64,000 nt of DNA. Source: an uncultured Loktanella sp. (GTDB lineage: Bacteria > Pseudomonadota > Alphaproteobacteria > Rhodobacterales > Rhodobacteraceae). How positions within the stretch are numbered: the stretch's first letter is position 1; every line of letters starts with the position of its first letter. Position numbers and translations under genes: made by a program. Location: contig CAKZNT010000040.1 in assembly GCA_937132065.1 (NCBI GenBank), forward strand, positions 17,986 to 81,985, written 5' to 3'. Positions 23,480 through 31,233 of the stretch are shown piece by piece. The notes beneath the pieces are model-generated. The model saw nothing but the letters and a program-made list of their open reading frames with translations, searched no databases and was not told where the DNA came from.

Positions 23480-24217
23480 TTAACGGGTGAGACGCCGCGT
23501 GAGCGGCAGGGCTGCCCAATAGGGCAAGACGCTAAGCACCTTGAGCGCGTAAGTGAGGCGGCGCGGGAAATGCACCTCGAATGCCCCTGATGTCAGCCCT
23601 TTGATGATCGCATTGGCCGCCGTTTCTGGCGTGACCATCGCGGGCATGGTGAAATCGTTGCGCTGGGTCAGGCGGGTATCAACAAAGCCCGGCGAAATCA
23701 GCCGCACGTCGATGACGCCATTCAGTTCGGCGCGCAAGGATTCCGCCAAGCTGATGACGCCCGCCTTGGTGGCCGAGTAGATTTGCCCCTGTGGCAATCC
23801 GATGTAGCCCGCGACCGATCCGCAAAGGGCCAGTTGCCCGCCGCTGCGCAACACCGAAGGCGCGATTTGCGCGATGTGGAAACTGCCTGCGAGGTTCACG
23901 GTGATAATCTTGGTGGCGGTGTCTGGATCAAGGTCCATCACCTTGCCCGGATCGTAGAGCGCCGCCAGATGCACGATCCGGTCGACGGGGCCGATCTCGC
24001 CCAGTGTTTTTGCCGCTGCGGTGACGCTTGCGGGGTCGCTGACGTCAACGGGCAAGGCGACATGTTCGTGCCCGAGGTCGGCCACCATCGCATCTAGTTT
24101 GTCGGCTGATCGCGCAGACAAAACCAGCCGCGCGCCCCTATCCGCCCATGCCGCAGCAAGTGCCGCGCCGATCCCTTCGGTCGCCCCGATGATCCAGATT
24201 GTTTCACGGTTATGCAT
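23480..24217 (-). CDS. Short-chain dehydrogenase/reductase of the RpoE-ChrR operon
   Basis: A 245-residue SDR. The cofactor motif GATEGIG is at about residues 10-16, the NAG-type strand is replaced by LAALYDP, and the catalytic YSATKAG (YxxxK) and the Ser region LCGSVAGYIG are present. The ATG at 24217 is chosen because it begins just before the fold and overlaps the upstream gene's stop by 8 bases. A similar SDR belongs to the singlet-oxygen regulon of Rhodobacter, as I recall. The substrate is probably a lipid-derived or aldehyde compound; unproven. Confidence 0.85.
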   Translation of the reverse strand: MHNRETIWIIGATEGIGAALAAAWADRGARLVLSARSADKLDAMVADLGHEHVALPVDVSDPASVTAAAKTLGEIGPVDRIVHLAALYDPGKVMDLDPDTATKIITVNLAGSFHIAQIAPSVLRSGGQLALCGSVAGYIGLPQGQIYSATKAGVISLAESLRAELNGVIDVRLISPGFVDTRLTQRNDFTMPAMVTPETAANAIIKGLTSGAFEVHFPRRLTYALKVLSVLPYWAALPLTRRLTR

Positions 24218-25367
24218 GGGCCAGTTCCACTTGCACAACGTCAGTTTGCCTAACGGCAAAAGAGGCCGCGCAAACGCTTAGGTAGTAGCGCCAGTTGCGC
24301 AAAAAGCCTTCGTCAAAGCCGAGCTTTTTGATCCGCTCCGCCTTTTCGTCAAGGCGGTCGTGCCACATCGCGCAGGTGCGTGAATAGTCCTGACCGAATG
24401 CGAAAGTGTCTGTCACAGCCAGCCCTGCGCGTTCCGCCTGTGCGCGGATCACGCCGTCCGACAGCAACATGCCACCCGGGAACGTATAGTGGCGGATATA
24501 GTCGGAGGTGCGGCGGTAAGTGTCGAAGTAGTCGTCCTCGACGGTGATCGCTTGCACCATTGCGCGTCCGCCCTCTGCGAGGCTTGATTTCAGGGTCGCG
24601 AAATAGGTCGGCCAATAGTCCTCGCCGACCGCTTCGATCATTTCGATCGACACGACGCTGTCGTATTTTCCTTCGCTCTTGCGGTAGTCTTGCAGGCGAA
24701 TGTCGGCGCGCCCGTCAAGGCGTGCATCGGCGTAGCCTTTTTGGCTTGGCGAGATGGTGAGTCCCGTGACGCGGCGCCCTGTGTCGGCGGCCCGTTCTGC
24801 AAATCCGCCCCATCCGCAGCCGATTTCCAGCACGTTCTCTGCGCCCTCCAGCCGCTCAAGAATGCGGTCATATTTGCGGTGCTGCGCCGATTGCAGGTCT
24901 GTTTCGCCTTGCGCAAATAGCGCGGATGAATAGGTCATGCTCTCGTCGAGCCAGAGCTGGTAGAACTCGTTGCCTACATCATAATGCGCCCGAATATTGC
25001 GAGACGCACCGCGCTGCGAATTGGCGCGCATCAAGCGGTTCACGAACTTGAATTTCAGCCCGTTCCAGAACCCCGCATAGGCGTAGCCCTCGAATTGATC
25101 GAGGTTTTTCAGCGCGACTTCGGTCAGGTCTTGCAAAGATGGCGTATCCCAAAGCCCTGCAACATAGGTTTCCCCAAGCCCGATATCGCCGCGCGCCGCG
25201 ATGGCGGTGATCACGGACCAGTCGTGGATTTGCATCTCGACGGCGGGGCTCCCTTGCCCGAAATCATGCACTTCTCCTTCCGGAGTGCGCAACCGCAGGC
25301 TCCCTGTTTTGAGCTGGGCGCAGGTCTCGAGAAAGTCGTGTTTCACGCGGTTCGTCAGAAAGAGCAT
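24210..25367 (-). CDS. Cyclopropane-fatty-acyl-phospholipid synthase family methyltransferase
   Basis: A 385-residue SAM-dependent enzyme that adds a methyl or methylene group to unsaturated acyl chains of phospholipids at the membrane surface. Motifs include RAHYDVGNEFYQLWLDESMTYSSA (about 125-148), the SAM-binding VLEIGCGWGGFAE, and ITVEDDYFDTYRRTSDYIRHYTFPGG, all typical of the CFA family. The bicarbonate-site residues appear to be kept. It overlaps the DUF1365 gene by one or two bases. In Rhodobacter, related genes under RpoE make cyclopropane or furan fatty acids that protect against singlet oxygen; the exact product here is open. Confidence 0.9.
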   Translation of the reverse strand: MLFLTNRVKHDFLETCAQLKTGSLRLRTPEGEVHDFGQGSPAVEMQIHDWSVITAIAARGDIGLGETYVAGLWDTPSLQDLTEVALKNLDQFEGYAYAGFWNGLKFKFVNRLMRANSQRGASRNIRAHYDVGNEFYQLWLDESMTYSSALFAQGETDLQSAQHRKYDRILERLEGAENVLEIGCGWGGFAERAADTGRRVTGLTISPSQKGYADARLDGRADIRLQDYRKSEGKYDSVVSIEMIEAVGEDYWPTYFATLKSSLAEGGRAMVQAITVEDDYFDTYRRTSDYIRHYTFPGGMLLSDGVIRAQAERAGLAVTDTFAFGQDYSRTCAMWHDRLDEKAERIKKLGFDEGFLRNWRYYLSVCAASFAVRQTDVVQVELAHA

Positions 25368-26119
25368 TAAGTTACCTCTGTTTTAGGCGGTGTAGGGCGA
25401 TTGCGGTATTTTGCGCCTTTGAGGCGCAGCCGAAGCGCCTGCCAGTAGATCAGGAAAAGCGTGCGTAACCCGCCAAGCGGGCGGCGCAGGCTGGCGCGCA
25501 AAAGGCTTGTGTTGGTCATGGGCGCGCGTGGTCCTGCAAGGTTCGCGATGACCCCCTGCGCGCCGTTTTGATGTGCGATCAGGATCGAGATTCGGTCAGG
25601 TGAAATGTCGAAAACAAACTCATAGCTGCCTTTCACGTCTTGGAACGGCGACACATGCAGCGACTTGGGCGTGGTGATCCGCGTCTCGCGGGTGATCGGC
25701 CCGTGGACGGGGGGCTGGCACAGATAGGAATGCCGATCCCCGAACGGCGTCGAGACTTCGGCAATCACGGCCAGCAGGTCGTCTTGGTCCATCGCAAGCC
25801 AGAAACTAACGGGTTTAAAAACCCGCCCGAGGAACCGCGGCTGGGTGAGCAGCTTGATTTGCAGTTTCGCGCAATCCAAACCACCGGAGGTGAAGACCTC
25901 ACGCGCCCATTGCACGCCGCGCCCTTCGTTGAGAGGCCCACCATGATCACGGTCGTAAACCGCCGCGAGATTAAAGCGGTTGCGTGAGAACAGGCGCGGT
26001 GTGTTGGTCGCGTCAGGATCGATCAGCACATAGTCAACGCCGTAGCGAAACCGGTGCTTGATTTCGCCGCGCCGCGTGTGGGTTGTGAGGCCCACGATAT
26101 GTTCCGCGTGACCGGTCAT
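25367..26119 (-). CDS. DUF1365 family protein
   Basis: A 250-residue protein of the DUF1365 family (RFRYGVDYVLID, PVSFWLAMDQDD, HVSPFQDVKGSYEF are family hallmarks). The true start is taken as the ATG at 26119, overlapping the amine oxidase stop by 4 bases; the open frame continues 31 codons upstream but inside that gene. DUF1365 genes regularly sit between an FAD amine oxidase and a CFA-like gene, and are thought to act with them in modified fatty acid synthesis. A C-terminal hydrophobic helix (LRTLFLIYWQAL) may anchor it to the membrane. Confidence 0.88.
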   Translation of the reverse strand: MTGHAEHIVGLTTHTRRGEIKHRFRYGVDYVLIDPDATNTPRLFSRNRFNLAAVYDRDHGGPLNEGRGVQWAREVFTSGGLDCAKLQIKLLTQPRFLGRVFKPVSFWLAMDQDDLLAVIAEVSTPFGDRHSYLCQPPVHGPITRETRITTPKSLHVSPFQDVKGSYEFVFDISPDRISILIAHQNGAQGVIANLAGPRAPMTNTSLLRASLRRPLGGLRTLFLIYWQALRLRLKGAKYRNRPTPPKTEVT

Positions 26120-27396
26120 GCGATCTGGCGCTCCATCAGGCGGGCGATGCGCGCGGCACTGGCAAACCCGTCTTCGTGAAAACCGTGCCGTGTATAGGCG
26201 CCCGCAAACCAAGTATTGTTCAGCCCTTGCATGTCCGTCAACTGTTGCTGCGCTTTGATCGCGGGGGCGTCAAAGACAGGGTGGCGAAAGGTTTTCTGGT
26301 CATAGATCAGGTGATCTGGCACGGGCTGCGCAGGATTGAGGGACACAAACAGCGGATCATCATGCGAGATGTTTTGCAGCTTGTTCATCCAGTAGGTCAC
26401 GCCGATTGCGGGCTCGGGCCGCGTGGTGTCGGCCTTGTAAACCCAGCTTGACCACACCGATTTGCGCTGGGGCATCTGGTTGACATCACTATGCAGGATC
26501 ATCTGGTTGTCCTGAAACCGAATGGCCGACAACGCCGCCTTTTCCTGCGGTGTCGGCTGGGTGAGCAGGGCCAGTGCCTGATCCGAGTGACAAGCAAAGA
26601 TCACCTGATCAAAGGTCGCATCCTCGCGCCCAGCCACGTGCACTGTGCTTTGCGTGCCAGAGCGGGAAACGCCAAGCACAGGCGTGTTCTTGTGCAGCGC
26701 AACGCCGCGCCCGCGCAGGTGATGCTCGAGCCGTTTCACATATTCAACACTGCCGCCGTCGACCGTCCACCATTGATGCTGACCCGAGGCGCCGAGCAGG
26801 GCGTGATTGCGAAAGAACTGCACCAAGGATTTCGCAGGGAACCCGCGGATTTGATCGGGGGGCGTAGACCAGATCGCGCCGCACAGAGGCATCAGATAGT
26901 AACGCTGGAACCAATCGCCCAAACGCAGGTCGGCCATAAGGTCGCCAATGGTCGCGGTGTCGTTGTCAGCCAGCGACTCTGCTTTGTTGTTGAAGCGCAC
27001 GATGTCGCGGATCATCCGCAAAAATCCGGGCCGCAGCAGGTTTCGCTTTTGCGCAGTCAACGAATTCAGGTTGCGCAGGGCATATTCGATTTCGCCATTG
27101 TTGATAGACGCCCCGAAGCTCATGTCGCTTTTGGCGACAGGCACATCAAGTGTCTCGAACATGCGCGTCATGTGGGGATAGTTGGCATAGTTGAACACGA
27201 TAAAGCCCGTATCAACAGGCTGGTCGCCGTTCTTGCCTGCAACAATCGTGCGCGCGTGCCCGCCAAGCGAGGGCGCGGCCTCGTAAAGGGTGACCCTGTG
27301 TTGCCCCTCAAGAAGATAGGCCGCAGCGAGCCCCGAAATACCGCCGCCAATAATGGCGATGCGCTGTGGGCTTTGGGGAAGGGTATCAAGAGACAT
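26116..27396 (-). CDS. FAD-dependent amine oxidase/desaturase-like flavoprotein
   Basis: A 426-residue flavoprotein. The N-terminal dinucleotide motif is IAIIGGGISGLAAAYLLEG followed by YEAAPSLGGHARTI; the C-terminal FAD segment NNTWFAGAYTRHGFHEDGFASAARIA is intact. It belongs to the NAD(P)/FAD 'amine oxidase' group that accompanies DUF1365 and CFA-like genes, and probably oxidises or desaturates a lipid rather than an amine. The ATG at 27396 has GGAG 7 bases upstream and is preferred to a GTG two codons earlier. It is the first gene of a six-gene operon read from a TGATCC-N18-TAATCA promoter at 27421-27450. Confidence 0.88.
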   Translation of the reverse strand: MSLDTLPQSPQRIAIIGGGISGLAAAYLLEGQHRVTLYEAAPSLGGHARTIVAGKNGDQPVDTGFIVFNYANYPHMTRMFETLDVPVAKSDMSFGASINNGEIEYALRNLNSLTAQKRNLLRPGFLRMIRDIVRFNNKAESLADNDTATIGDLMADLRLGDWFQRYYLMPLCGAIWSTPPDQIRGFPAKSLVQFFRNHALLGASGQHQWWTVDGGSVEYVKRLEHHLRGRGVALHKNTPVLGVSRSGTQSTVHVAGREDATFDQVIFACHSDQALALLTQPTPQEKAALSAIRFQDNQMILHSDVNQMPQRKSVWSSWVYKADTTRPEPAIGVTYWMNKLQNISHDDPLFVSLNPAQPVPDHLIYDQKTFRHPVFDAPAIKAQQQLTDMQGLNNTWFAGAYTRHGFHEDGFASAARIARLMERQIA

Positions 27397-27420
27397 AGGC
27401 ACTCCGCGTGTTGTTTGGGG

Positions 27421-27484
27421 TGATTACGGGGCGGAAAGAAATTTGGATCATAAATGATCTAGGTTTATTCCCGCGCCGTATTGG
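27421..27484. promoter_or_regulatory. Divergent RpoE-type promoter pair
   Basis: Plus strand: -35 TGATCT (27455-27460), 18 bases, -10 TATTGG (27479-27484), toward rpoE. Minus strand: -35 TGATCC (27450-27445), 18 bases, -10 TAATCA (27426-27421), toward the amine oxidase operon. The two -35 elements lie back to back 4 bp apart. TGATC with an 18-base spacer to TA is the pattern known for RpoE of Rhodobacter. Confidence 0.75.
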
Positions 27485-27563
27485 GGGTATGATGATTGCA
27501 TTAACTCCCAGCCGCTTTGCCGGCCCAATCCCGCCCTTGCGGGTGCAAAAGGACATCTTGTCG

Positions 27564-28121
27564 GTGACCCAATCATCCAACTCGTTTTCGCCACAAACGG
27601 TGTGGATGCTTGATGTGCGGGACAACCGTGATCGGGATGCTTTTGCTGCCATTTTCGACCATTTCGCGCCCCGCCTGAAAGGGTTTGTGATGCGCTCGGG
27701 GACAAGTGCGGCGCAGGCCGAAGAGATCGTGCAAGACGTCATGCTGACCGTTTGGCGCAAGTCCGACCAGTTTGATCCGGCCCGCGCGCAGGTCTCGGCG
27801 TGGATTTACCAGATTACTCGCAACCGCCAGATTGATGTGTTGCGCAAAGAAAATCGCCCGATCCCTGACGAGTTAACGATTGATCCAGAGGCGGCGCCTG
27901 ATGCAAGTCAGGTGATTGCCGTCGAACAAGAGGCGGGCAAGCTCAAGCAGGCGATTGCGCGGCTCAAGCCCGATCAACGCCGCATCATCGAGCAGGCCTA
28001 TTTGGGCGAGCTGACCCACCAAGAGATCAGCACCCGAACCGGTCTGCCCCTTGGCACGATCAAATCAAGAATTCGCCTCGGCCTCGAGAAACTCCGACAC
28101 GACCTGAAGGACATGCACTAG
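27564..28121 (+). CDS. rpoE: ECF sigma factor RpoE (singlet-oxygen response)
   Basis: A 185-residue group of ECF sigma factor partnered with ChrR. Region 2 begins DAFAAIFDHFAPRLKGFVMRSG and contains the promoter-melting stretch; region 4 is LKPDQRRIIEQAYLGELTHQEISTRTGLPLGTIKSRIRLGLEKL. The frame is open 52 codons further upstream, but homologues start near the GTG at 27564, which has AAAGGA nearby; a TTG at 27558 is an alternative. The upstream open stretch contains the promoter, which rules it out as coding. The stop codon directly abuts the chrR ATG. Auto-activation through the promoter at 27455-27484 is expected. Confidence 0.92.
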   Translation: MTQSSNSFSPQTVWMLDVRDNRDRDAFAAIFDHFAPRLKGFVMRSGTSAAQAEEIVQDVMLTVWRKSDQFDPARAQVSAWIYQITRNRQIDVLRKENRPIPDELTIDPEAAPDASQVIAVEQEAGKLKQAIARLKPDQRRIIEQAYLGELTHQEISTRTGLPLGTIKSRIRLGLEKLRHDLKDMH

Positions 28122-28757
28122 ATGACCGCGATTACCCATCATACACCCGACGCGCTGCTTGCGGCCTATGCGGCTGGCAATCTGGCCCGCCCCTATGCGT
28201 TGCTAGTCGCCGCGCATATTTCGATGTGTCTTGAGTGCCGCGCGGCTCTGGATGCGCATCATGTGGCGGGCGGCGTTGTGCTGGATGCAACTGACGCAGC
28301 CGAGATCAGCACCGACCTCAAGGCCGCAACGCTCGCCATGCTTGATACCCCATACGAGGCCAAGCCTGTGCAAGCCCGCTCTGGTATTTATCCCGGTGCG
28401 ATCATGGCAGCCCTGAAGGGAAAGCCGCCCCGTTGGAAGCCGTTGGGGATGGGCGTGCGCCAGTGTATTCTGTCTGACAGTGCCGAAGGATCGGCGCGTT
28501 TGCTCTACATCCCAGCGGGTCGCGCCGTGCCTGATCATAGCCACAACGGGCTGGAGTTGACGCTTGTTCTACAGGGTAGTTTTAGCGACAGCACGGGCCG
28601 TTTCGGTGTGGGTGACCTTGAGGTTGCAGATCAGTCGCTTGAGCATACGCCGACCGCTGATCCGGGTGTGCCGTGTATCTGCATTGCGGCGACGGACGCG
28701 CCACTGCGCTTTAACGCCCGCATTCCACGCATTTTGCAGCCGTTCTTTCGCATCTAG
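28122..28757 (+). CDS. chrR: Zinc anti-sigma factor ChrR
   Basis: A 211-residue cytoplasmic anti-sigma factor that holds RpoE inactive until singlet oxygen or organic peroxide releases it. The N-terminal zinc anti-sigma domain has H6, H32, C36 and C39 (HISMCLEC). The C-terminal cupin has VPDHSHNGLELTLVLQG with its H-x-H...E and a later EHTP histidine, the metal site needed for the singlet oxygen signal in Rhodobacter. The gene begins directly after the rpoE stop. Its 3' end overlaps the convergent gene at 28754 by 4 bases. Confidence 0.93.
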   Translation: MTAITHHTPDALLAAYAAGNLARPYALLVAAHISMCLECRAALDAHHVAGGVVLDATDAAEISTDLKAATLAMLDTPYEAKPVQARSGIYPGAIMAALKGKPPRWKPLGMGVRQCILSDSAEGSARLLYIPAGRAVPDHSHNGLELTLVLQGSFSDSTGRFGVGDLEVADQSLEHTPTADPGVPCICIAATDAPLRFNARIPRILQPFFRI

Positions 28758-29008
28758 GCCCAGTTTCGCAGCATTCGCGCGATGGCGATTAGCAAACATG
28801 CGCCCGTGGCCGCGATGATCGCTTGGACAACCCAACCGCCAAGTGTGGCGCCGATTGCGGCGAACACCAGCATGTTCAGGACGAGTGCGCCTGCGACACC
28901 AAGGATCACGTAGTGGAGCACGCCCGTGCCTGCGCGATCAAGCCGCGCGAGCGCCCAGCCTGTCGCGGCCCCCACAATCACCGAACCAATCCATCCCAAT
29001 GTTATCAT
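28754..29008 (-). CDS. GlsB/YeaQ/YmgE family (transglycosylase-associated) membrane protein
   Basis: An 84-residue protein of three membrane helices with the Gly-rich pattern of the family (GWIGSVIVGAATGWALARL, VILGVAGALVLNML, WVVQAIIAATGACLLIAIARML). These small inner-membrane proteins are often induced by general stress. It lies at the border between the RpoE module and the EcfG stress cluster. No clear EcfG or RpoE promoter was seen upstream. Confidence 0.85.
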   Translation of the reverse strand: MITLGWIGSVIVGAATGWALARLDRAGTGVLHYVILGVAGALVLNMLVFAAIGATLGGWVVQAIIAATGACLLIAIARMLRNWA

Positions 29009-29239
29009 TTCTCAGCGCCTTATCGTTTGGCCACGCAGAAACCTGTGACACTTTTGTGGTGCACGCAGGCGTGGTGACCCGCTGCTTGTGCGATTGATAT
29101 AATGGGGGCAGCTCTGCCAGCTGCGTGATATGACGTAGCAGCCGCATGTTTTCTGGAACGGCCTGTTTACGTCATTTCACATAGGCGCGCCGCGCGCGTT
29201 GGGGTAATGTGCACACCAGACCAGCAAAGGATTTGTCCC

Positions 29240-29968
29240 GTGGCCACTGATTGCAAACACTGTCCTCTGCGGCGCAAAGATCTGTTCGCCCCGATGACGG
29301 CTGAAGACGTCGCAAGTATGCAGCGCTTCAAGGTCGGTGAACTGGTCGTTGATGCGGGCACGCCGATCCTGATGGAAGGGTCAAACAGCCCGCAACTTTT
29401 CACCGCATTGCACGGGATGGGCCTGCGGTATCGCCACCTTGAGAACGGCGAGCGCCAAGTGATCAGCTTTGTCTTTCCGGGCGATTTTTTGGGCCTTCAG
29501 GCGGGCGTCATGGGCGAGATGGGCCATTCTGTCGAGGCGACGACAAAGATGACGCTCTGCGTTTTTGATCGCCGTGAACTGTGGACCTATATCAAGGCCG
29601 ACCCCGAACGCGGGTTCGAGCTTGCTTGGCTTGCGGCTGTCGAAGAGCACTTTTTGGGTGAAACCCTGACCACTGTTGGCCAGCGCACGGCCATGCAAGC
29701 GGTCGCTTGGGCCTTGATCCGCATTTATCTGCGATTGGAGGCAAGCGGCTCTGACGGCGGCGGGCAATTCAGGTTCCCCTTCAAGCAACGTGACCTCGCG
29801 GATGCGCTTGGCCTGTCGCTTGTGCATACCAACAAGACCATCGCGCAACTCAAGTCCCGCCAGCTCATTGGCTGGGAGGGCGACCTTGTGCAGATCCCTG
29901 ATCTGGAGGCCTTGGCCGAGGTGGGGCTTACGACGCTCAACCGCCCGAAAACCCGCCCGATCATGTGA
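29240..29968 (+). CDS. Crp/Fnr-family transcriptional regulator
   Basis: A 242-residue regulator with an N-terminal cyclic-nucleotide-like barrel (ISFVFPGDFLGLQAGVMGEMGHSVEA) and a C-terminal winged helix (FPFKQRDLADALGLSLVHTNKTIAQLKSRQLI). I chose the GTG at 29240, preceded by AAAGGA; the frame is open 11 codons further. With this start the N-terminus has only a CKHC pair before PLR, not the four cysteines an oxygen-sensing [4Fe-4S] cluster needs, so it is probably not FnrL. The signal is unknown. It is convergent with the AI-2E-type gene. Confidence 0.85.
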   Translation: MATDCKHCPLRRKDLFAPMTAEDVASMQRFKVGELVVDAGTPILMEGSNSPQLFTALHGMGLRYRHLENGERQVISFVFPGDFLGLQAGVMGEMGHSVEATTKMTLCVFDRRELWTYIKADPERGFELAWLAAVEEHFLGETLTTVGQRTAMQAVAWALIRIYLRLEASGSDGGGQFRFPFKQRDLADALGLSLVHTNKTIAQLKSRQLIGWEGDLVQIPDLEALAEVGLTTLNRPKTRPIM

Positions 29969-29983
29969 ACAGGTGCGCGGGCG

Positions 29984-31060
29984 CTAGCCGGATTTGCGCG
30001 GCGCGCGTGCGCCAAGGAAGTTGCCGAACACCGCAAGTGGCGCAACATTGTCGCTGATCACCTTGGTCACGACAAGGAATGGCACGGCCATCAATGCCCC
30101 TGGAACATTCCAGAGCCAGCTCCAGATGATGACTGTCAGGAACACCGAAACCGTGTTGAGCTCCAGCCTGCGCCCCAAGATAGCGGGTGTCAGAAACTGC
30201 CCTTCCAAGGTCGTGAAGAAAAAGTAGATCGCAGGGACCGTCAACCCAAGCGCAAGCGTGTCGAAGGCCAGCATCGCATAGGCCGCAATCGCGATTACGC
30301 CGATCATCGCCCCCACAAACGGCAGGAAGTTGAGCGCGAACGCAAGCACCCCCCAAAGCAGGGCATTCGGCAGTCCCAGCCAATAAAGCGACAGGCCAAT
30401 GCAGATGCCCAGACCCGCATTGATGACGCTGATGGTCAGCAGATAGTGAGACAGTTGGCGTTCGACATCGCGCACCATTTTCACCGCCCGCTTTTTGTCA
30501 GCGAAATTCGGGATCGCATTCACCAGCTTGACGTAAAACAGGTCGCCAGACGCAAGGATGAACATCGCCAAGATCAGCCCGACCAGCCCGAGCGACAGGA
30601 AGCTCGCCACGCTGCCTGCGGCAAAGACCAGAAGGCTGGGCTGTTTGACTGAAACTGCGGGTGCGGCATTGCCACCCGAAGTGAGGTCTTCAACCTGATC
30701 GGATGCGTCTTGCACAGCTTCCAGTGAATCAAGGACAGTGCTCATCTTGTCGCGCAGGGCCGCGCTTACTTTGGGCGCAAGGTCGACGATTTCGGTGGCG
30801 GGGCCAGACAATGCGTAAACGCCCATCACGCTGGTCAATGTGATCCCGAGAATAATGACTGGGGCTGTGAATGGCGCGGGGAGTCCCGCCCGCGCAAGTG
30901 CGCGCACGATCGGGCTGAGCGTCAAGGCGACAAGCAACCCGATAACAATGGGCAACAACATGTCACGCGCGAAATAGACGGCGCCAAAGGCGAGAATGAG
31001 AAAGATCCCCAAGAGCAGGTTCTTGATCTTTTGGGTATCGTCCATCGGTGTCACCTGCAT
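29984..31060 (-). CDS. AI-2E family (PurR/YdiK-type) transporter
   Basis: A 358-residue inner-membrane protein of the AI-2E/UPF0118 exporter-like family. It has paired N-terminal helices, a soluble middle (about 95-150), and the conserved ALLWGVLAFALNFLPFVGAMIG and ILGRRLELNTVSVFLTVIIWSWLWNVPGALMAVP segments near the C-terminus. The transported substrate is not predictable. An EcfG-type promoter at 31099-31123 on the minus strand places it in the general stress regulon. Confidence 0.88.
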   Translation of the reverse strand: MQVTPMDDTQKIKNLLLGIFLILAFGAVYFARDMLLPIVIGLLVALTLSPIVRALARAGLPAPFTAPVIILGITLTSVMGVYALSGPATEIVDLAPKVSAALRDKMSTVLDSLEAVQDASDQVEDLTSGGNAAPAVSVKQPSLLVFAAGSVASFLSLGLVGLILAMFILASGDLFYVKLVNAIPNFADKKRAVKMVRDVERQLSHYLLTISVINAGLGICIGLSLYWLGLPNALLWGVLAFALNFLPFVGAMIGVIAIAAYAMLAFDTLALGLTVPAIYFFFTTLEGQFLTPAILGRRLELNTVSVFLTVIIWSWLWNVPGALMAVPFLVVTKVISDNVAPLAVFGNFLGARAPRKSG

Positions 31061-31098
31061 GTCATCAGCCTCGCAGGAATTGCGAACGCATGCGGGAC

Positions 31099-31123
31099 AA
31101 CGCGCGACTTGCGACTTGGTTCC
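31099..31123 (-). promoter_or_regulatory. EcfG-type promoter of the AI-2E gene
   Basis: On the minus strand GGAAC (31123-31119) is followed after exactly 17 bases by GTT (31101-31099), the general stress sigma consensus in alphaproteobacteria. It lies 39 bases upstream of the start codon. A weaker plus-strand GGAAA-N16-GTT (31129-31152) faces the sensor kinase gene. Confidence 0.75.
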
Positions 31124-31233
31124 GAATTGGAAATCGGTTTGCCTTTTTGGTTCCGCAGACCATATCTGAGGGGCGAGCCTGTTTAGAGACGCAAGACGAT
31201 TTCTACCTGATTACCAAAAGGACGAACGCAGAC

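Noticed and set aside
27408..27563. N-terminal extension of RpoE by 52 codons
   Set aside because: The stretch contains the promoter elements and has no similarity to sigma factors.
29240..29968. Assignment of the Crp/Fnr regulator as oxygen sensor FnrL
   Set aside because: Only one CxxC pair stands at the N-terminus; the four cysteines needed for the cluster are missing.
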